Position numbers and translations under genes: made by a program. Shown here piece after piece: positions 25,710 through 34,329 of a stretch of 64,000 bases of DNA; position 1 is the first letter of the stretch, and each line of letters opens with the position of its first letter. The DNA is from Woeseiaceae bacterium (lineage in GTDB: Bacteria; Pseudomonadota; Gammaproteobacteria; Steroidobacterales; Woeseiaceae): positions 1 to 64,000 of the forward strand of contig JAJFKP010000012.1 of NCBI GenBank assembly GCA_021773135.1. The letters are read 5' to 3'. The notes below the pieces were generated by a model. It saw nothing but the letters and a program-made list of their open reading frames with translations. It had not been told where the DNA came from and did not search any database.

Positions 25710-27026
25710 ATGTTCGGGTACAACATGAAACTGGCGGTCACGAGCATGCGTCGCAATCCGATCATGACGACATTGATGGTAGCGGCGATTGCGATTGGCA
25801 TTGGCGTGAGCATGACGACGCTCACCGTCTATTACCTGATGGCCAGTAACCCTATCCCTGAGAAAAGCGAAGTCTTGTTTGCCATCACGCTGGACAGCTG
25901 GGATCCGTTGCGGCCATTTGATGACGACTACCCCGAGCGCGCACCGCACCAGCTGACGTTTGGCGATGCCGAACGTTTGTTGCAGCTGGGGAAGGGCAAA
26001 CGGCAGACGGCGATGTTCGAATCAAGCCTGATTATTGAACCGACGAACGATGGAGGACTGCCATTTGAGGCCACGTCGAGAGTTGCAACAGCCGATTTTT
26101 TTGAAATGTTCAACGTGCCTTTCCTGCACGGCGGAGGCTGGGGAGAAGCCGCAGACGACGCGATGGAACCCGTGGTCGTTCTGACCAGGCAGCTCAACGA
26201 ACGCCTGTTTGGCGGAGAGAACAGTGTCGGCAGGCAGCTGTCCATGGACGGCATGCTATTCCGGGTGGTCGGCATTACCGATACCTGGGAACCAACGCCG
26301 CGATATTTTGACCCGATCAATGGTGGCTTCCAGAACGTCAACGAAATGTTCATTCCATTCAGTCTCACCCGGGTCCTGGAGCTGGGATCGATTGGCAGTG
26401 ACTGGGGCTGGAAGGCAGAAAGCAACAATTCGTTTGAGCAATGGCTGAACTCCGAGGCGGTCTGGATCCAGTATTTTGTTGAGCTCGTCAGTTCCGGCGA
26501 GCGCAGTGAATACGTGGCGCACCTGGATGCCTATGTCAACGAGCAAAAGAGACTCGGTCGCTTCGCTCGGCCTCTTAACAACAGCATTCATAACGTGATG
26601 GAATGGATGGAATACCATGCAGTAGTTGCCGACGACTACAGAGTGCTGGTTGGTCTGTCGTTCCTGTTCCTGCTTGTGTGCGTATTAAGTACGATCGCGC
26701 TCACATTGACCAAGTTCATCGGCAGAAAGGGTGAAATCAGCCTGCGCCGCGCGCTGGGCGCCAGTCGCACAACCATCTTCAAGCAGCAACTGGTCGAAGT
26801 CGGCGCGATCGGTTTCACTGGCGGCCTGATCGGCCTGTGCCTTGCCGGGCTGGGATTGCAGGGCATCAAGATTCTGAATGACGCGCCAGACGGCCTGGTA
26901 ACGCTGGACTGGGTCATGGTGCTGGTCGCCATAATCGTTGCCATCGTCAGCAGTGTCGTCGCGGGAATCTACCCGGCGTGGCGTGTCTGTCAAATTCCGC
27001 CCGCCGCACAACTAAAAACACAGTAG
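25710..27026 (+). CDS. MacB/FtsX-type ABC transporter permease
   Basis: A 438-aa protein in the four-helix MacB topology. One helix near the N-terminus (TTLMVAAIAIGIGVSMTTLT) is followed by a periplasmic domain of about 270 residues (MacB_PCD) and three C-terminal helices with the FtsX-domain cytoplasmic motif GRKGEISLRRALGASRTTIF. The ATG at 25710 has an AAGGGG site eight bases upstream and is chosen over a GTG at 25677. The second permease follows 10 bp later, so the two probably pair as a heterodimer. No ATPase is adjacent. Confidence 0.87.
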   Translation: MFGYNMKLAVTSMRRNPIMTTLMVAAIAIGIGVSMTTLTVYYLMASNPIPEKSEVLFAITLDSWDPLRPFDDDYPERAPHQLTFGDAERLLQLGKGKRQTAMFESSLIIEPTNDGGLPFEATSRVATADFFEMFNVPFLHGGGWGEAADDAMEPVVVLTRQLNERLFGGENSVGRQLSMDGMLFRVVGITDTWEPTPRYFDPINGGFQNVNEMFIPFSLTRVLELGSIGSDWGWKAESNNSFEQWLNSEAVWIQYFVELVSSGERSEYVAHLDAYVNEQKRLGRFARPLNNSIHNVMEWMEYHAVVADDYRVLVGLSFLFLLVCVLSTIALTLTKFIGRKGEISLRRALGASRTTIFKQQLVEVGAIGFTGGLIGLCLAGLGLQGIKILNDAPDGLVTLDWVMVLVAIIVAIVSSVVAGIYPAWRVCQIPPAAQLKTQ

Positions 27027-27036
27027 GAGCCTGACC

Positions 27037-28245
27037 GTGGGAATTCGACCGATGTTGTCATCGTTAATACGCAACAAGACGGGCCCGCTGCTTGTGGCGC
27101 TGCAAATCGCGGTAACGCTGGCAATCGTAATCAATTCGCTGTTTATCGTTGTCCAGCGTATTGAGACAATGAATCGTGATTCCGGCATCGACGTTGACAA
27201 TGTTGTCGTGATCGATGTGCGCGGTTTTGGCGAAGGTTTTAACGTAGTAGACAGCATCGCCAATGATATAGACCTGATTAGCGCGATACCGGGCGTCATC
27301 GCTGCAACAGTATCCAATCATGCACCGTTGACCGGTTCCGGATCCGGGACGGGGTTGCGCAGCGTGCCGGATGAGACTATTGACGCGATCCCCGCCGGAC
27401 GCTACCAGTGGAGCGAAAAAGGGCTGGATGCACTTGGGGTCAGGTTGTCCCGCGGCAGAAACTTCTATCCTGAAGAAGTGAACTTCGTGCTGCCCGAGAC
27501 TGACAACGGCACGCCGCCATCGGTACTGGTTACACAACAGCTGGCCGATGAATTGTTTCCGGACGACGATGCGCTGGGCAAGCCCGTTTACTGGGGCAAT
27601 ATGGAGCTATCGACAATCGTGGGCATCATTGAGCACATGCATGGCTCATGGGTATCGTGGGACAACCTCGGCAATGTCGTCATTCAACCGGGTAAGCCTG
27701 CCTTTATCAACAATCGATATATTGCACGTGTGGATCCGGGCAGGCGCGACGAGATCATGCCAATCATTGAGCAGCGGCTCGGCGAGTCTAATTTGATGCG
27801 AGTGGTGAAGGACGTGCGGTCGCTGGAGGAAATGGCAGCCAATTCCTACCGGCGAGACCGTAGCATGGCAATTGTTCTGGCCACCGTTATCACGTTGCTG
27901 GTGGGTCTTACGGCGCTGGTCATCGTCGGGCTGGCTTCTTTTAACGTCACCCAGCGCACGAAGCAGATTGGCACGCGCCGTGCGCTTGGCGCGCGACGTA
28001 TCGATATCGTCCGGCAGTTCATGCTGGAAAACTGGCTGATAACGACTACCGGCGCGGCGCTTGGCATTGTGCTGACCGCCGTGGTTGCCTACTGGCTGGA
28101 AACGGCGTTTGCACTGCCGCGCCTGGACTGGCGCTATTTGCCGGTTGGCATTGTGTCACTCTGGGTGCTGTCGACGCTCGCCGTCATAGAGCCTGCCCGG
28201 CGCGCAGCGTCTGTGCCACCCGCGGTGGCGACACGCAGCGTCTAG
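27037..28245 (+). CDS. MacB/FtsX-type ABC transporter permease
   Basis: A 402-aa partner of the preceding permease, with GTG start. The N-terminal helix (PLLVALQIAVTLAIVINSLF) lacks the usual NPxxT lead-in but the periplasmic domain and C-terminal FtsX core with TQRTKQIGTRRALGARRIDI are clear. Transporters of this type work in the periplasm by mechanotransmission, moving lipoproteins, peptides or toxins, and need a MacB-like ATPase and often a membrane-fusion protein, neither of which is next to these genes. It ends about 180 bp before a convergent lipoprotein gene, across REP-like palindromes. Confidence 0.87.
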   Translation: MGIRPMLSSLIRNKTGPLLVALQIAVTLAIVINSLFIVVQRIETMNRDSGIDVDNVVVIDVRGFGEGFNVVDSIANDIDLISAIPGVIAATVSNHAPLTGSGSGTGLRSVPDETIDAIPAGRYQWSEKGLDALGVRLSRGRNFYPEEVNFVLPETDNGTPPSVLVTQQLADELFPDDDALGKPVYWGNMELSTIVGIIEHMHGSWVSWDNLGNVVIQPGKPAFINNRYIARVDPGRRDEIMPIIEQRLGESNLMRVVKDVRSLEEMAANSYRRDRSMAIVLATVITLLVGLTALVIVGLASFNVTQRTKQIGTRRALGARRIDIVRQFMLENWLITTTGAALGIVLTAVVAYWLETAFALPRLDWRYLPVGIVSLWVLSTLAVIEPARRAASVPPAVATRSV

Positions 28246-28258
28246 CCAGCTGGGGCGA

Positions 28259-28280
28259 TCGCGGCTAAAGCCGCTCCCAC
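28259..28280. repeat. REP-like palindrome
   Basis: TCGCGGCTAAAGCCGCTCCC followed by AC, with a perfect GCGGCT/AGCCGC stem at 28261-28274. This is the common gammaproteobacterial REP type (GCGGCTTTAGCCGC with a CTCC(T/C)AC tail). A degenerate GCGGCTAACGCC follows near 28306. Confidence 0.65.
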
Positions 28281-28345
28281 TGTTGGGTTGAGAATTGCTA
28301 ATTGCGGCTAACGCCACACCTGACATATTTCCGGGGAAAAATTCG

Positions 28346-28404
28346 TCGCAACTGAAGTCGCTCCTACATCGTGATTCGCGATGTAGAAGCGACTTTAGCG
28401 GCGA
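28346..28404. repeat. Inverted REP pair (BIME-like hairpin)
   Basis: Arms 28346-28371 and 28379-28404 match at 22 of 26 positions around a seven-base loop. Each arm carries the GTCGCTcCTACATCG-type REP tail, so this is two REP units head to head. It lies between two convergent genes and may also end transcription from both sides, although no T-run follows. Confidence 0.65.
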
Positions 28405-28425
28405 TTGTCGATTACCTGGCCACCG

Positions 28426-30246
28426 TTACGGCAATAACGTGCTACTAATCAACTCAAACCGATCGCCGGTTTCGAGATCTACCTCGAGAATCTTGCCAAC
28501 GCCCGGCACGTAGTACTTGTTTTCCTGCACGCCCGGATCGAGTGGTGAGAAATCCCGCGTTTGCAGGCAACTGTTATTGCACGACACCGCAGGCGAAGAC
28601 TCGTCACTATCAAGTGCGAGGATCTCGATAACATCTTCCGCATTTGCAAATGACACTTCCTGGCGAAAAATATCTCCGACAACGGGTGCGAACGGCAATT
28701 GAATGCCGGCCTCGTCGCCGTCACGTCCAGCCTTGAACGAGCCATCGATCGCAACCAACTCGGCGATTGCCGGAACATCACCATCGAAAGTCTCGTAGTC
28801 CTTTACCTCTTCGCCGCAATACCACACGTTTCCGTCAATATCCTGGGCGAACCAATCGTCCGTGTCTTCGATGAGGTCACCGTCGACCTCAACGATATCC
28901 CGAACGACGAGACAGCGGATGCCGTCCACCAGCTTTATTTTGTCGGTGACCGTAATGGTGATTACCTCGGTCACCATTTCACCATCCTCCTCGAAAGTAC
29001 CCTCGAACACCCACTCTGCTCCCTGCGTCATCGGGAAGTACGGATTGGTTTGCTCAGAGACGCCAATCAAAAGCGGATCAATAAAATTGGCGACGAAGCC
29101 CGGACCAAAATCCGGATTATGCGACGCGTCATTGGTTGCAACGCACAGATTCAGCCGCTCGGCGGTTACGGCACTACACTCATCCAGTAACTCGTCGCGA
29201 TCATCTGCATAGGTTTCCAGGCACACACCAGCGTCTGCCGCGGTTGCATTGTGTGCACAGGTTGCAACACCGATGAAGAATTCATCCAGTGCCTCGAATT
29301 CGCACGCCCGCCGCAATGAATTGGCAGCGCTGGCACAGGAAACAGATTCCATGTCGGTCGCAACGGCGCTGCCAAGTGCATGGAAATCATTGATCGCAGC
29401 CAGGGCCGCCGTTTGCTCACTATCCAGCTCAAAACTCATCGCGGGCAGACCGTCCAAAGAGCCATCAGCGATGTCAGCGGCAAGCAGGTATAGCGCCTCG
29501 TCCATGGAGGTTCCGCCGAGGGTCGCTGCGGCCCGAACCGAGAACCCCAGATCCGTAGAAGCAGTTTCGAGAAGGGTGACATCGCCTGTCGTCAGTGGAT
29601 CCTCGCCGCCCGGGAAAAGATCCTCGCCTAATGACGATACACCGAAGGCTGCCACGGTATTGAGAAGTGCATTATCGATCGCGGTCTGGATCATGGCAGC
29701 GTCGATTACCGTGCCATCATCGTCGGGATCGAGAATTGCGCGAACCTGAATGGCGTTCAGGGTTGTGTGCGGGGTCAGGTTAACCGTCAATTGGCTCCCG
29801 GCGGCCCCGGCAACTGCCACGGCCTCCAGATTGAATGGCCGGTCTGCGAAGGTCTGGTCTTCTGCGCCCTCTGCATCGAAGACGAAAAATAAAGCCGTGC
29901 CTGCCTGTGCCTCCGGGACAGTCAGACTATAGCTGGCGCCGTCCGCAGGGTCCCGGGCAAGCTCCAGAAGCGGTCCTGCAGCCGACAGGGCTGCTGCGCG
30001 ATCCTGAGCAGCATTTGCAGCCGCAAGCGCTGCACTTATGTCTGCGGCTGCAAATACAAATAGCGTGCCGCCCTCAACGGGCCCATCGTAGACACCACCG
30101 GTGACTTCGATCGTCGTAACTGGCGGTGGCGGTGGTGGTGGTGGTGGCGGCGTTGGCGTAAGCGGGTTGTTGCTGCCGCCACAGGCGCTAAGCGCGAATA
30201 CGGCTGCAACCATACAAGCGAGGTTTTTAAACGTAGATGTGTTCAT
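28426..30246 (-). CDS. Lipoprotein with poly-proline linker and C-terminal domain shared with its neighbour
   Basis: A 606-aa product from the ATG at 30246, which follows an AAGGAAAA ribosome site. The signal peptide ends in the lipobox LSAC, followed by GGSNNP and a run of ten prolines. Residues about 50-310 resemble a carboxypeptidase-like or bacterial Ig-like region (VTGGVYDGPVEGGTLFVF). A Cys-rich stretch follows (CASAANSLRRACEFEALDEF), then a domain of about 200 residues with YFPMTQGAEWVFEGTFEEDG, DWFAQDIDGNVWYCGEEVKD and YYVPGVGKILEVD. The last two thirds of the neighbour at 30277-31293 are closely similar. Function unknown; probably surface-exposed. Confidence 0.75.
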   Translation of the reverse strand: MNTSTFKNLACMVAAVFALSACGGSNNPLTPTPPPPPPPPPPVTTIEVTGGVYDGPVEGGTLFVFAAADISAALAAANAAQDRAAALSAAGPLLELARDPADGASYSLTVPEAQAGTALFFVFDAEGAEDQTFADRPFNLEAVAVAGAAGSQLTVNLTPHTTLNAIQVRAILDPDDDGTVIDAAMIQTAIDNALLNTVAAFGVSSLGEDLFPGGEDPLTTGDVTLLETASTDLGFSVRAAATLGGTSMDEALYLLAADIADGSLDGLPAMSFELDSEQTAALAAINDFHALGSAVATDMESVSCASAANSLRRACEFEALDEFFIGVATCAHNATAADAGVCLETYADDRDELLDECSAVTAERLNLCVATNDASHNPDFGPGFVANFIDPLLIGVSEQTNPYFPMTQGAEWVFEGTFEEDGEMVTEVITITVTDKIKLVDGIRCLVVRDIVEVDGDLIEDTDDWFAQDIDGNVWYCGEEVKDYETFDGDVPAIAELVAIDGSFKAGRDGDEAGIQLPFAPVVGDIFRQEVSFANAEDVIEILALDSDESSPAVSCNNSCLQTRDFSPLDPGVQENKYYVPGVGKILEVDLETGDRFELISSTLLP

Positions 30247-30276
30247 GACTGTTTTCCTTTCGCTATTTAACATGCC

Positions 30277-31293
30277 TTAAAGCGCAACAAACTCGACAAG
30301 CTCAACCCGATCACCCGACCCAATATCAATTTCGAGGATCAGACCGACGCCCGGCACGTAGTACTTGTTCTCCAGTGCTTCAGGATCCAATGGGGAGAAA
30401 TCCCGTGTAACCAGACAATTTCCGTTGCAACTGGCAGCGACCGCATTTTCGTCACCATCGATGGCGAGAATCTCGATGATGTCCTCGGCATTGCCGACTG
30501 AAAGCTCCTGGCGAAAGATGGCACCGATTTCCGGCACCTTGGGTAGCAAAATGCCTCCCTTGTCATTGTCACGGCCGGCTTTGAATGATCCATCGTCAGA
30601 TATGAGCTCAGGCAGCGGCGGCTCATCGCCTTCAAAGGTTTCGTAATCTTTTACCTCTTCGCCGCAATACCACACGTTGCCGTCGACGTCTTGCGCAAAC
30701 CAGTCGTCCGTGTCCTCTATCAGCTCACCGTCGATGGTTACGACGTCACGCACGACCAGACAGGTGATGCCGTCTATAAACTTGGTCTCGTTGAGGACAG
30801 TGACGACAATGGTCTCAGTGACCGTTTCACCGTCTTCGTCGAAGGTACCTTCATAGGTCCACGTGTTTCCCTGGACCAGGGGAAAAAACGGGTTCGGCTC
30901 GACTGCTCCGCCGATATCAAGCGGGTCGATAAAATTGCTGGCAAAAGCTTCGCCAAACTCCGGCAGGTGTGCCGCGTCATCGGTGAGATCGCAGGTATCT
31001 GTTTGCGCTTCCAGGATAGCGGCACACTCTTCCAGCACTTCATCAAAATTTCCCTGCGCTTCGTCGAGGCAGGTTGGTAAATCGTCATCGGGCGAGTCCA
31101 TGCAAATCGCCCGCTCCGTAAAGAGATCGTCTTTGGCGGCAAAGTTGCAGGCAAGATTCGAGGCGTTCGCGGCTGCGCTGCAGCCAATGGCCTGTGCAGA
31201 TACATTGCCTGCGGACATTGCGAGCGCCGGAAACGCAAGAAAGGCAATGAATGAACGTAATTTGGGGGTTGTACCCCGGCTGAATCGTGTCAT
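30277..31293 (-). CDS. Secreted paralogue of the adjacent lipoprotein
   Basis: A 338-aa protein with a signal peptide (SFIAFLAFPALAMSAGNVSA) but no lipobox. It lacks the poly-proline and N-terminal domain of its neighbour and starts directly in the Cys-rich stretch (CSAAANASNLACNFAAKDDL). It then carries the shared domain (FFPLVQGNTWTYEGTFDEDG, DWFAQDVDGNVWYCGEEVKD and YYVPGVGLILEIDIG). Identity is high at both protein and DNA level, so the pair came from a tandem duplication with gain or loss of the N-terminal part. The many Asp/Glu residues make a calcium-binding or simply acidic extracellular protein plausible. Function unknown. Confidence 0.75.
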   Translation of the reverse strand: MTRFSRGTTPKLRSFIAFLAFPALAMSAGNVSAQAIGCSAAANASNLACNFAAKDDLFTERAICMDSPDDDLPTCLDEAQGNFDEVLEECAAILEAQTDTCDLTDDAAHLPEFGEAFASNFIDPLDIGGAVEPNPFFPLVQGNTWTYEGTFDEDGETVTETIVVTVLNETKFIDGITCLVVRDVVTIDGELIEDTDDWFAQDVDGNVWYCGEEVKDYETFEGDEPPLPELISDDGSFKAGRDNDKGGILLPKVPEIGAIFRQELSVGNAEDIIEILAIDGDENAVAASCNGNCLVTRDFSPLDPEALENKYYVPGVGLILEIDIGSGDRVELVEFVAL

Positions 31294-31355
31294 CGAAGGT
31301 CTCCGAAAGTGGTTTTCGAAAACTTAGACACGTGTTGCTCTTTATTCCGGTCGTG

Positions 31356-32201
31356 CTACGACGTATTCGTCAGCGGATCTTGGTAGATTAGCTTTCTAAA
31401 TTTCGGCAATTCCGGATCTGCTTCTTCATCGTTTGCACTCAGGCGATATTTTCTTTTGCGCCGAAAGATGAGGTCCTTCTTCTCTCTGATCAGTCGCTCA
31501 ATGACCCTTCTGTTTTTATACTTCGGGCGGTTGTAGCGTTGATGCGAATAGGATTCGAGCTTGGTAATTATTCGGTCCACACCACCAAAACAGGTACAGT
31601 GCCAGCCCGCATGGTTATTTCTCGATACTTTTTCCGGTATATACGTAACGCGCTTGTCTTTTGAACGATATTTTAGCTTACGCATGTGATTGAGATCGAT
31701 CGAGTCGAAGTAGCGGTAGGGAATACTGGTTGTTCCCGGCCACCCGTTGGGGTTCTCACAGGTAAAATCGTAGTAGAACAACCGTTGGTTGAAAACGAAA
31801 ATCCTGTCGTCGTCAAAGCGCGCCAGATCCAGGTAGATCGGGTTTGGCACCTCATCCGCATCGGACATCAGAACAATATCTCTGGAATGAATGCCGGGCA
31901 CCTGCCCAACGGCGCGAATGAGAGAGTTCCTATGGTGAAATTCGCGACCCCAGGCGTCATTAGGTTCGGGGATATCGTCTACCAGGTAATAAATAATTTT
32001 GTCATGAAACGCCTGGAATAGACCTTTGTTTTCGGCGTAAAAAAGCGGCTTTCGATTACCCGCGTGCGTAACATCAGCTTCCACGATTACGAAGTAATCC
32101 ACGAAATCATTCAGCTCATGCAGCCGCATGTTGAGCGTTGAAAGTTCGTTGTAAAAGATAAAACTATCAATAAGCTTTCTTTGTTGCATGTCTGTAGTCA
32201 C
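31356..32201 (-). CDS. Glycosyltransferase family 17 protein
   Basis: A 281-aa protein. KLIDSFIFYNELSTLNMRLH, then FVIVEADVTHAGNRKPLFY, and the DxD-like IVLMSDADEVPNP are the GT17 hallmarks (beta-1,4-N-acetylglucosaminyltransferase family). The CTCFGGVDRIITKLESYSH segment and a basic C-terminus follow. There is no signal peptide, so it would act at the cytoplasmic face on nucleotide-sugar donors. It is followed by a lipoprotein-paralogue gene and preceded by a methyltransferase on the same strand; with the divergent UDP-xylose synthase this suggests assembly of a surface glycan. Confidence 0.85.
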   Translation of the reverse strand: MTTDMQQRKLIDSFIFYNELSTLNMRLHELNDFVDYFVIVEADVTHAGNRKPLFYAENKGLFQAFHDKIIYYLVDDIPEPNDAWGREFHHRNSLIRAVGQVPGIHSRDIVLMSDADEVPNPIYLDLARFDDDRIFVFNQRLFYYDFTCENPNGWPGTTSIPYRYFDSIDLNHMRKLKYRSKDKRVTYIPEKVSRNNHAGWHCTCFGGVDRIITKLESYSHQRYNRPKYKNRRVIERLIREKKDLIFRRKRKYRLSANDEEADPELPKFRKLIYQDPLTNTS

Positions 32202-32222
32202 CTGGTCTGTGGATCGACATTT

Positions 32223-33107
32223 TTATCGAACGCCTGCCGCGAGTTCGAAATATGATTCATGGGCAGGAAGGTTTCTGCATATTTCCCAGTACCAGGTTCG
32301 CGGTTCAACGTCACCATGCGGCACCAACGGCCGCAGAATCCTGTATTTGAACGGGCTCGCGGATTGCGAAGCCCGTGAAAGCGCAACGAATTGGATAAGC
32401 CGACTCAGTTTTCGATACAGCTTGATCTTGTGCTGCGAATACAGGTGCGCATTGGGGCCCGAGCCCACGTATTGAGCCCAACCGATTGACCCGCAAACTC
32501 CACACGGACCAAATAGCGGATTGAGGAGAATCTGTTCACAGAAGAGTCGAATTGGCCCTTCCGCCAGATGTAGCACGTCATGGAATGCAACCACAGCTCC
32601 ACGCCGGAGGTGCCTGGAAAAATTCTCAAAGTCCCTTTTGGTGCCGTTATAGGTGTGGTCACCGTCAATCCAGAGCAAGCGAAGCGGTCTCGTCCAGTTT
32701 GCAGCAAGCTGCTCTGAACGCAACTGATGAAACTCGACCAGCTCGCGCACGGCATTGTCTCGAAGCGTTTGCTCGAAAACGTCCGGCAGCGACTCACCTG
32801 GCTGCAGCGATGGGTCAGTCGTTGCTGGCAACGTCAGCGGATCGACCGCCACTATGCGGCCCCCTTCGTTTAGCGCCGCCGACTTCGCGAGTATGGTCGT
32901 CGACTTTCCCTTGTAACTTCCAATTTCCAGCACTTCTCCCAGTGCAGCAGGAAGCGTTGCTGCACACAGAGCCAAAAACCGCACCTCCCGCGATGACAAA
33001 CAGCCGTCCAGTTTTCCGGCGAGCGCCACCATTGTATCCAGGTGATTTTCCAGTTGATTGAGTTGCACGGTAGTGTTGCCTCCCTGGCCTCGATTTATAG
33101 GTTGCAA
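32223..33107 (-). CDS. Class I SAM-dependent methyltransferase (Methyltransf_24 type)
   Basis: A 294-aa product with the SAM-binding motif I VLEIGSYKGKSTTILAKSAA, the acidic motif II IVAVDPL, and LLWIDGDHTYNGTKRDFENF, typical of methyltransferases of polysaccharide and cephalosporin-hydroxylase-like families. A GTG at 33068 with a GGGAGG element ten bases upstream is an alternative start, 13 residues shorter; homology starts later than either, so this is undecided. It lies 21 bp upstream of the GT17 gene on the same strand and probably modifies the same glycan. Confidence 0.8.
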   Translation of the reverse strand: MQPINRGQGGNTTVQLNQLENHLDTMVALAGKLDGCLSSREVRFLALCAATLPAALGEVLEIGSYKGKSTTILAKSAALNEGGRIVAVDPLTLPATTDPSLQPGESLPDVFEQTLRDNAVRELVEFHQLRSEQLAANWTRPLRLLWIDGDHTYNGTKRDFENFSRHLRRGAVVAFHDVLHLAEGPIRLFCEQILLNPLFGPCGVCGSIGWAQYVGSGPNAHLYSQHKIKLYRKLSRLIQFVALSRASQSASPFKYRILRPLVPHGDVEPRTWYWEICRNLPAHESYFELAAGVR

Positions 33108-33124
33108 TATAAATGCTCGGAAAC

Positions 33125-33158
33125 TTAGACCGATATTGCCAACAAAGTCGGTCTAAGA
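33125..33158. promoter_or_regulatory. Perfect 10-bp inverted repeat between divergent glycan genes
   Basis: CTTAGACCGA at 33125-33134 and TCGGTCTAAG at 33149-33158, with a 14-base spacer. It sits centrally in the 108-bp gap between the methyltransferase (minus) and the UDP-glucuronate decarboxylase (plus), so it could be a shared operator. The related string AACTTAGACAC lies at 31320-31330, just upstream of the 31293 gene start. Confidence 0.5.
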
Positions 33159-33215
33159 CGTTGCAGACATTTTGTGCCGGGATTGTCTCGTTGATTTGGA
33201 TGCTGGGGGAGCGAG

Positions 33216-34232
33216 ATGAATAGAGCGACACAGGCAACAGAAACTGTCAGCCAACGTATTCTCGTAACCGGGGGAGCCGGATTCCTCGGGGCAAACCTGT
33301 GTGCTCGACTACTCGAAGCCGACCATGAGGTAATTTGTGTCGATAATTTTTATTCCGGCCGCAAGTCGAATGTTGCCGATCTGCAGGTTTCGTCGAATTT
33401 CGAACTCATTCGCCACGACGTAACTTTCCCTTTGTACGTTGAGGTTGACGAAATCTATAATCTGGCGTGCCCGGCCTCGCCACCCTTCTACCAATCCGAT
33501 CCAGTGCAAACTACAAAGACCAACGTGCATGGAGCCATCAATATGCTTGGCCTTGCCAAGCGGCTGAATGCGAGAATATTGCAGGCGTCAACCAGCGAAG
33601 TGTACGGTGATCCTGAGCAGCATCCGCAACGAGAAGACTACTGGGGCCGTGTAAATCCGAACGGAATTCGCGCCTGTTACGACGAGGGAAAACGTTGCGC
33701 GGAGACATTGATGTTCGACTATCGGCGCCAGCATGGCCTGGAAATCAAGGTCGCGAGAATCTTTAATACCTACGGTCCCGGAATGCATCCAAATGACGGT
33801 CGCGTCATATCGAATTTCGTTGTCCAGGCGCTGTTGAACGACCCGCTCACGATTTACGGAGACGGCGAACAGACACGTTCCTTTTGTTACGTCGATGATC
33901 TGGTCGGCGGGCTTCTTAAGTTGATGCACGAAACACCGCCGGAATTTCCTGGCCCCGTTAATATTGGCAACCCGGACGAGTGGTCGGTTAACGACCTCGC
34001 CAAACTCGTGTTGGACCTTACGGGATCGTCGTCAACGATCAGTTACGGCCCGGCTCCCGCCGACGATCCCGTGCAGAGAAACCCCGATATCGGACTGGCT
34101 CAAACCGTGATGCAGTGGCAGCCGGAAACGGATTTGAAAACCGGACTTCGAAAGACGATTGACTATTTCGAAAGCGAACTTCGAATCGGGAGTCAGACAA
34201 CGCTACTGCGAAGCGTGGGGCGCAGATCGTGA
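33216..34232 (+). CDS. UDP-glucuronate decarboxylase (UDP-xylose synthase)
   Basis: A 338-aa extended short-chain dehydrogenase. NAD binding: [20 protein letters not shown]. The family signature is unusually clear: [37 protein letters not shown], and [19 protein letters not shown], with the catalytic Tyr-Lys pair in YDEGK. It oxidises and decarboxylates UDP-glucuronate to UDP-xylose (or the 4-keto intermediate) in the cytoplasm, feeding a pentose into a surface polysaccharide. Divergent from the methyltransferase-GT17 pair. Confidence 0.92.
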   Translation: MNRATQATETVSQRILVTGGAGFLGANLCARLLEADHEVICVDNFYSGRKSNVADLQVSSNFELIRHDVTFPLYVEVDEIYNLACPASPPFYQSDPVQTTKTNVHGAINMLGLAKRLNARILQASTSEVYGDPEQHPQREDYWGRVNPNGIRACYDEGKRCAETLMFDYRRQHGLEIKVARIFNTYGPGMHPNDGRVISNFVVQALLNDPLTIYGDGEQTRSFCYVDDLVGGLLKLMHETPPEFPGPVNIGNPDEWSVNDLAKLVLDLTGSSSTISYGPAPADDPVQRNPDIGLAQTVMQWQPETDLKTGLRKTIDYFESELRIGSQTTLLRSVGRRS

Positions 34233-34329
34233 CGTGCAGGTGCCGGTCGATATACCCAGGTGCAAACGTCCTGGCAATTTACTCTGCGGCCGGTGACATA
34301 CGTCAAGCAAATTGTATGCTCCGGAGTGC

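Noticed and set aside
30121-30150. The GGTGGC-rich tract as a phase-variable repeat
   Set aside because: It encodes a proline run in triplets, so length changes would not shift the frame; it is imperfect and short.
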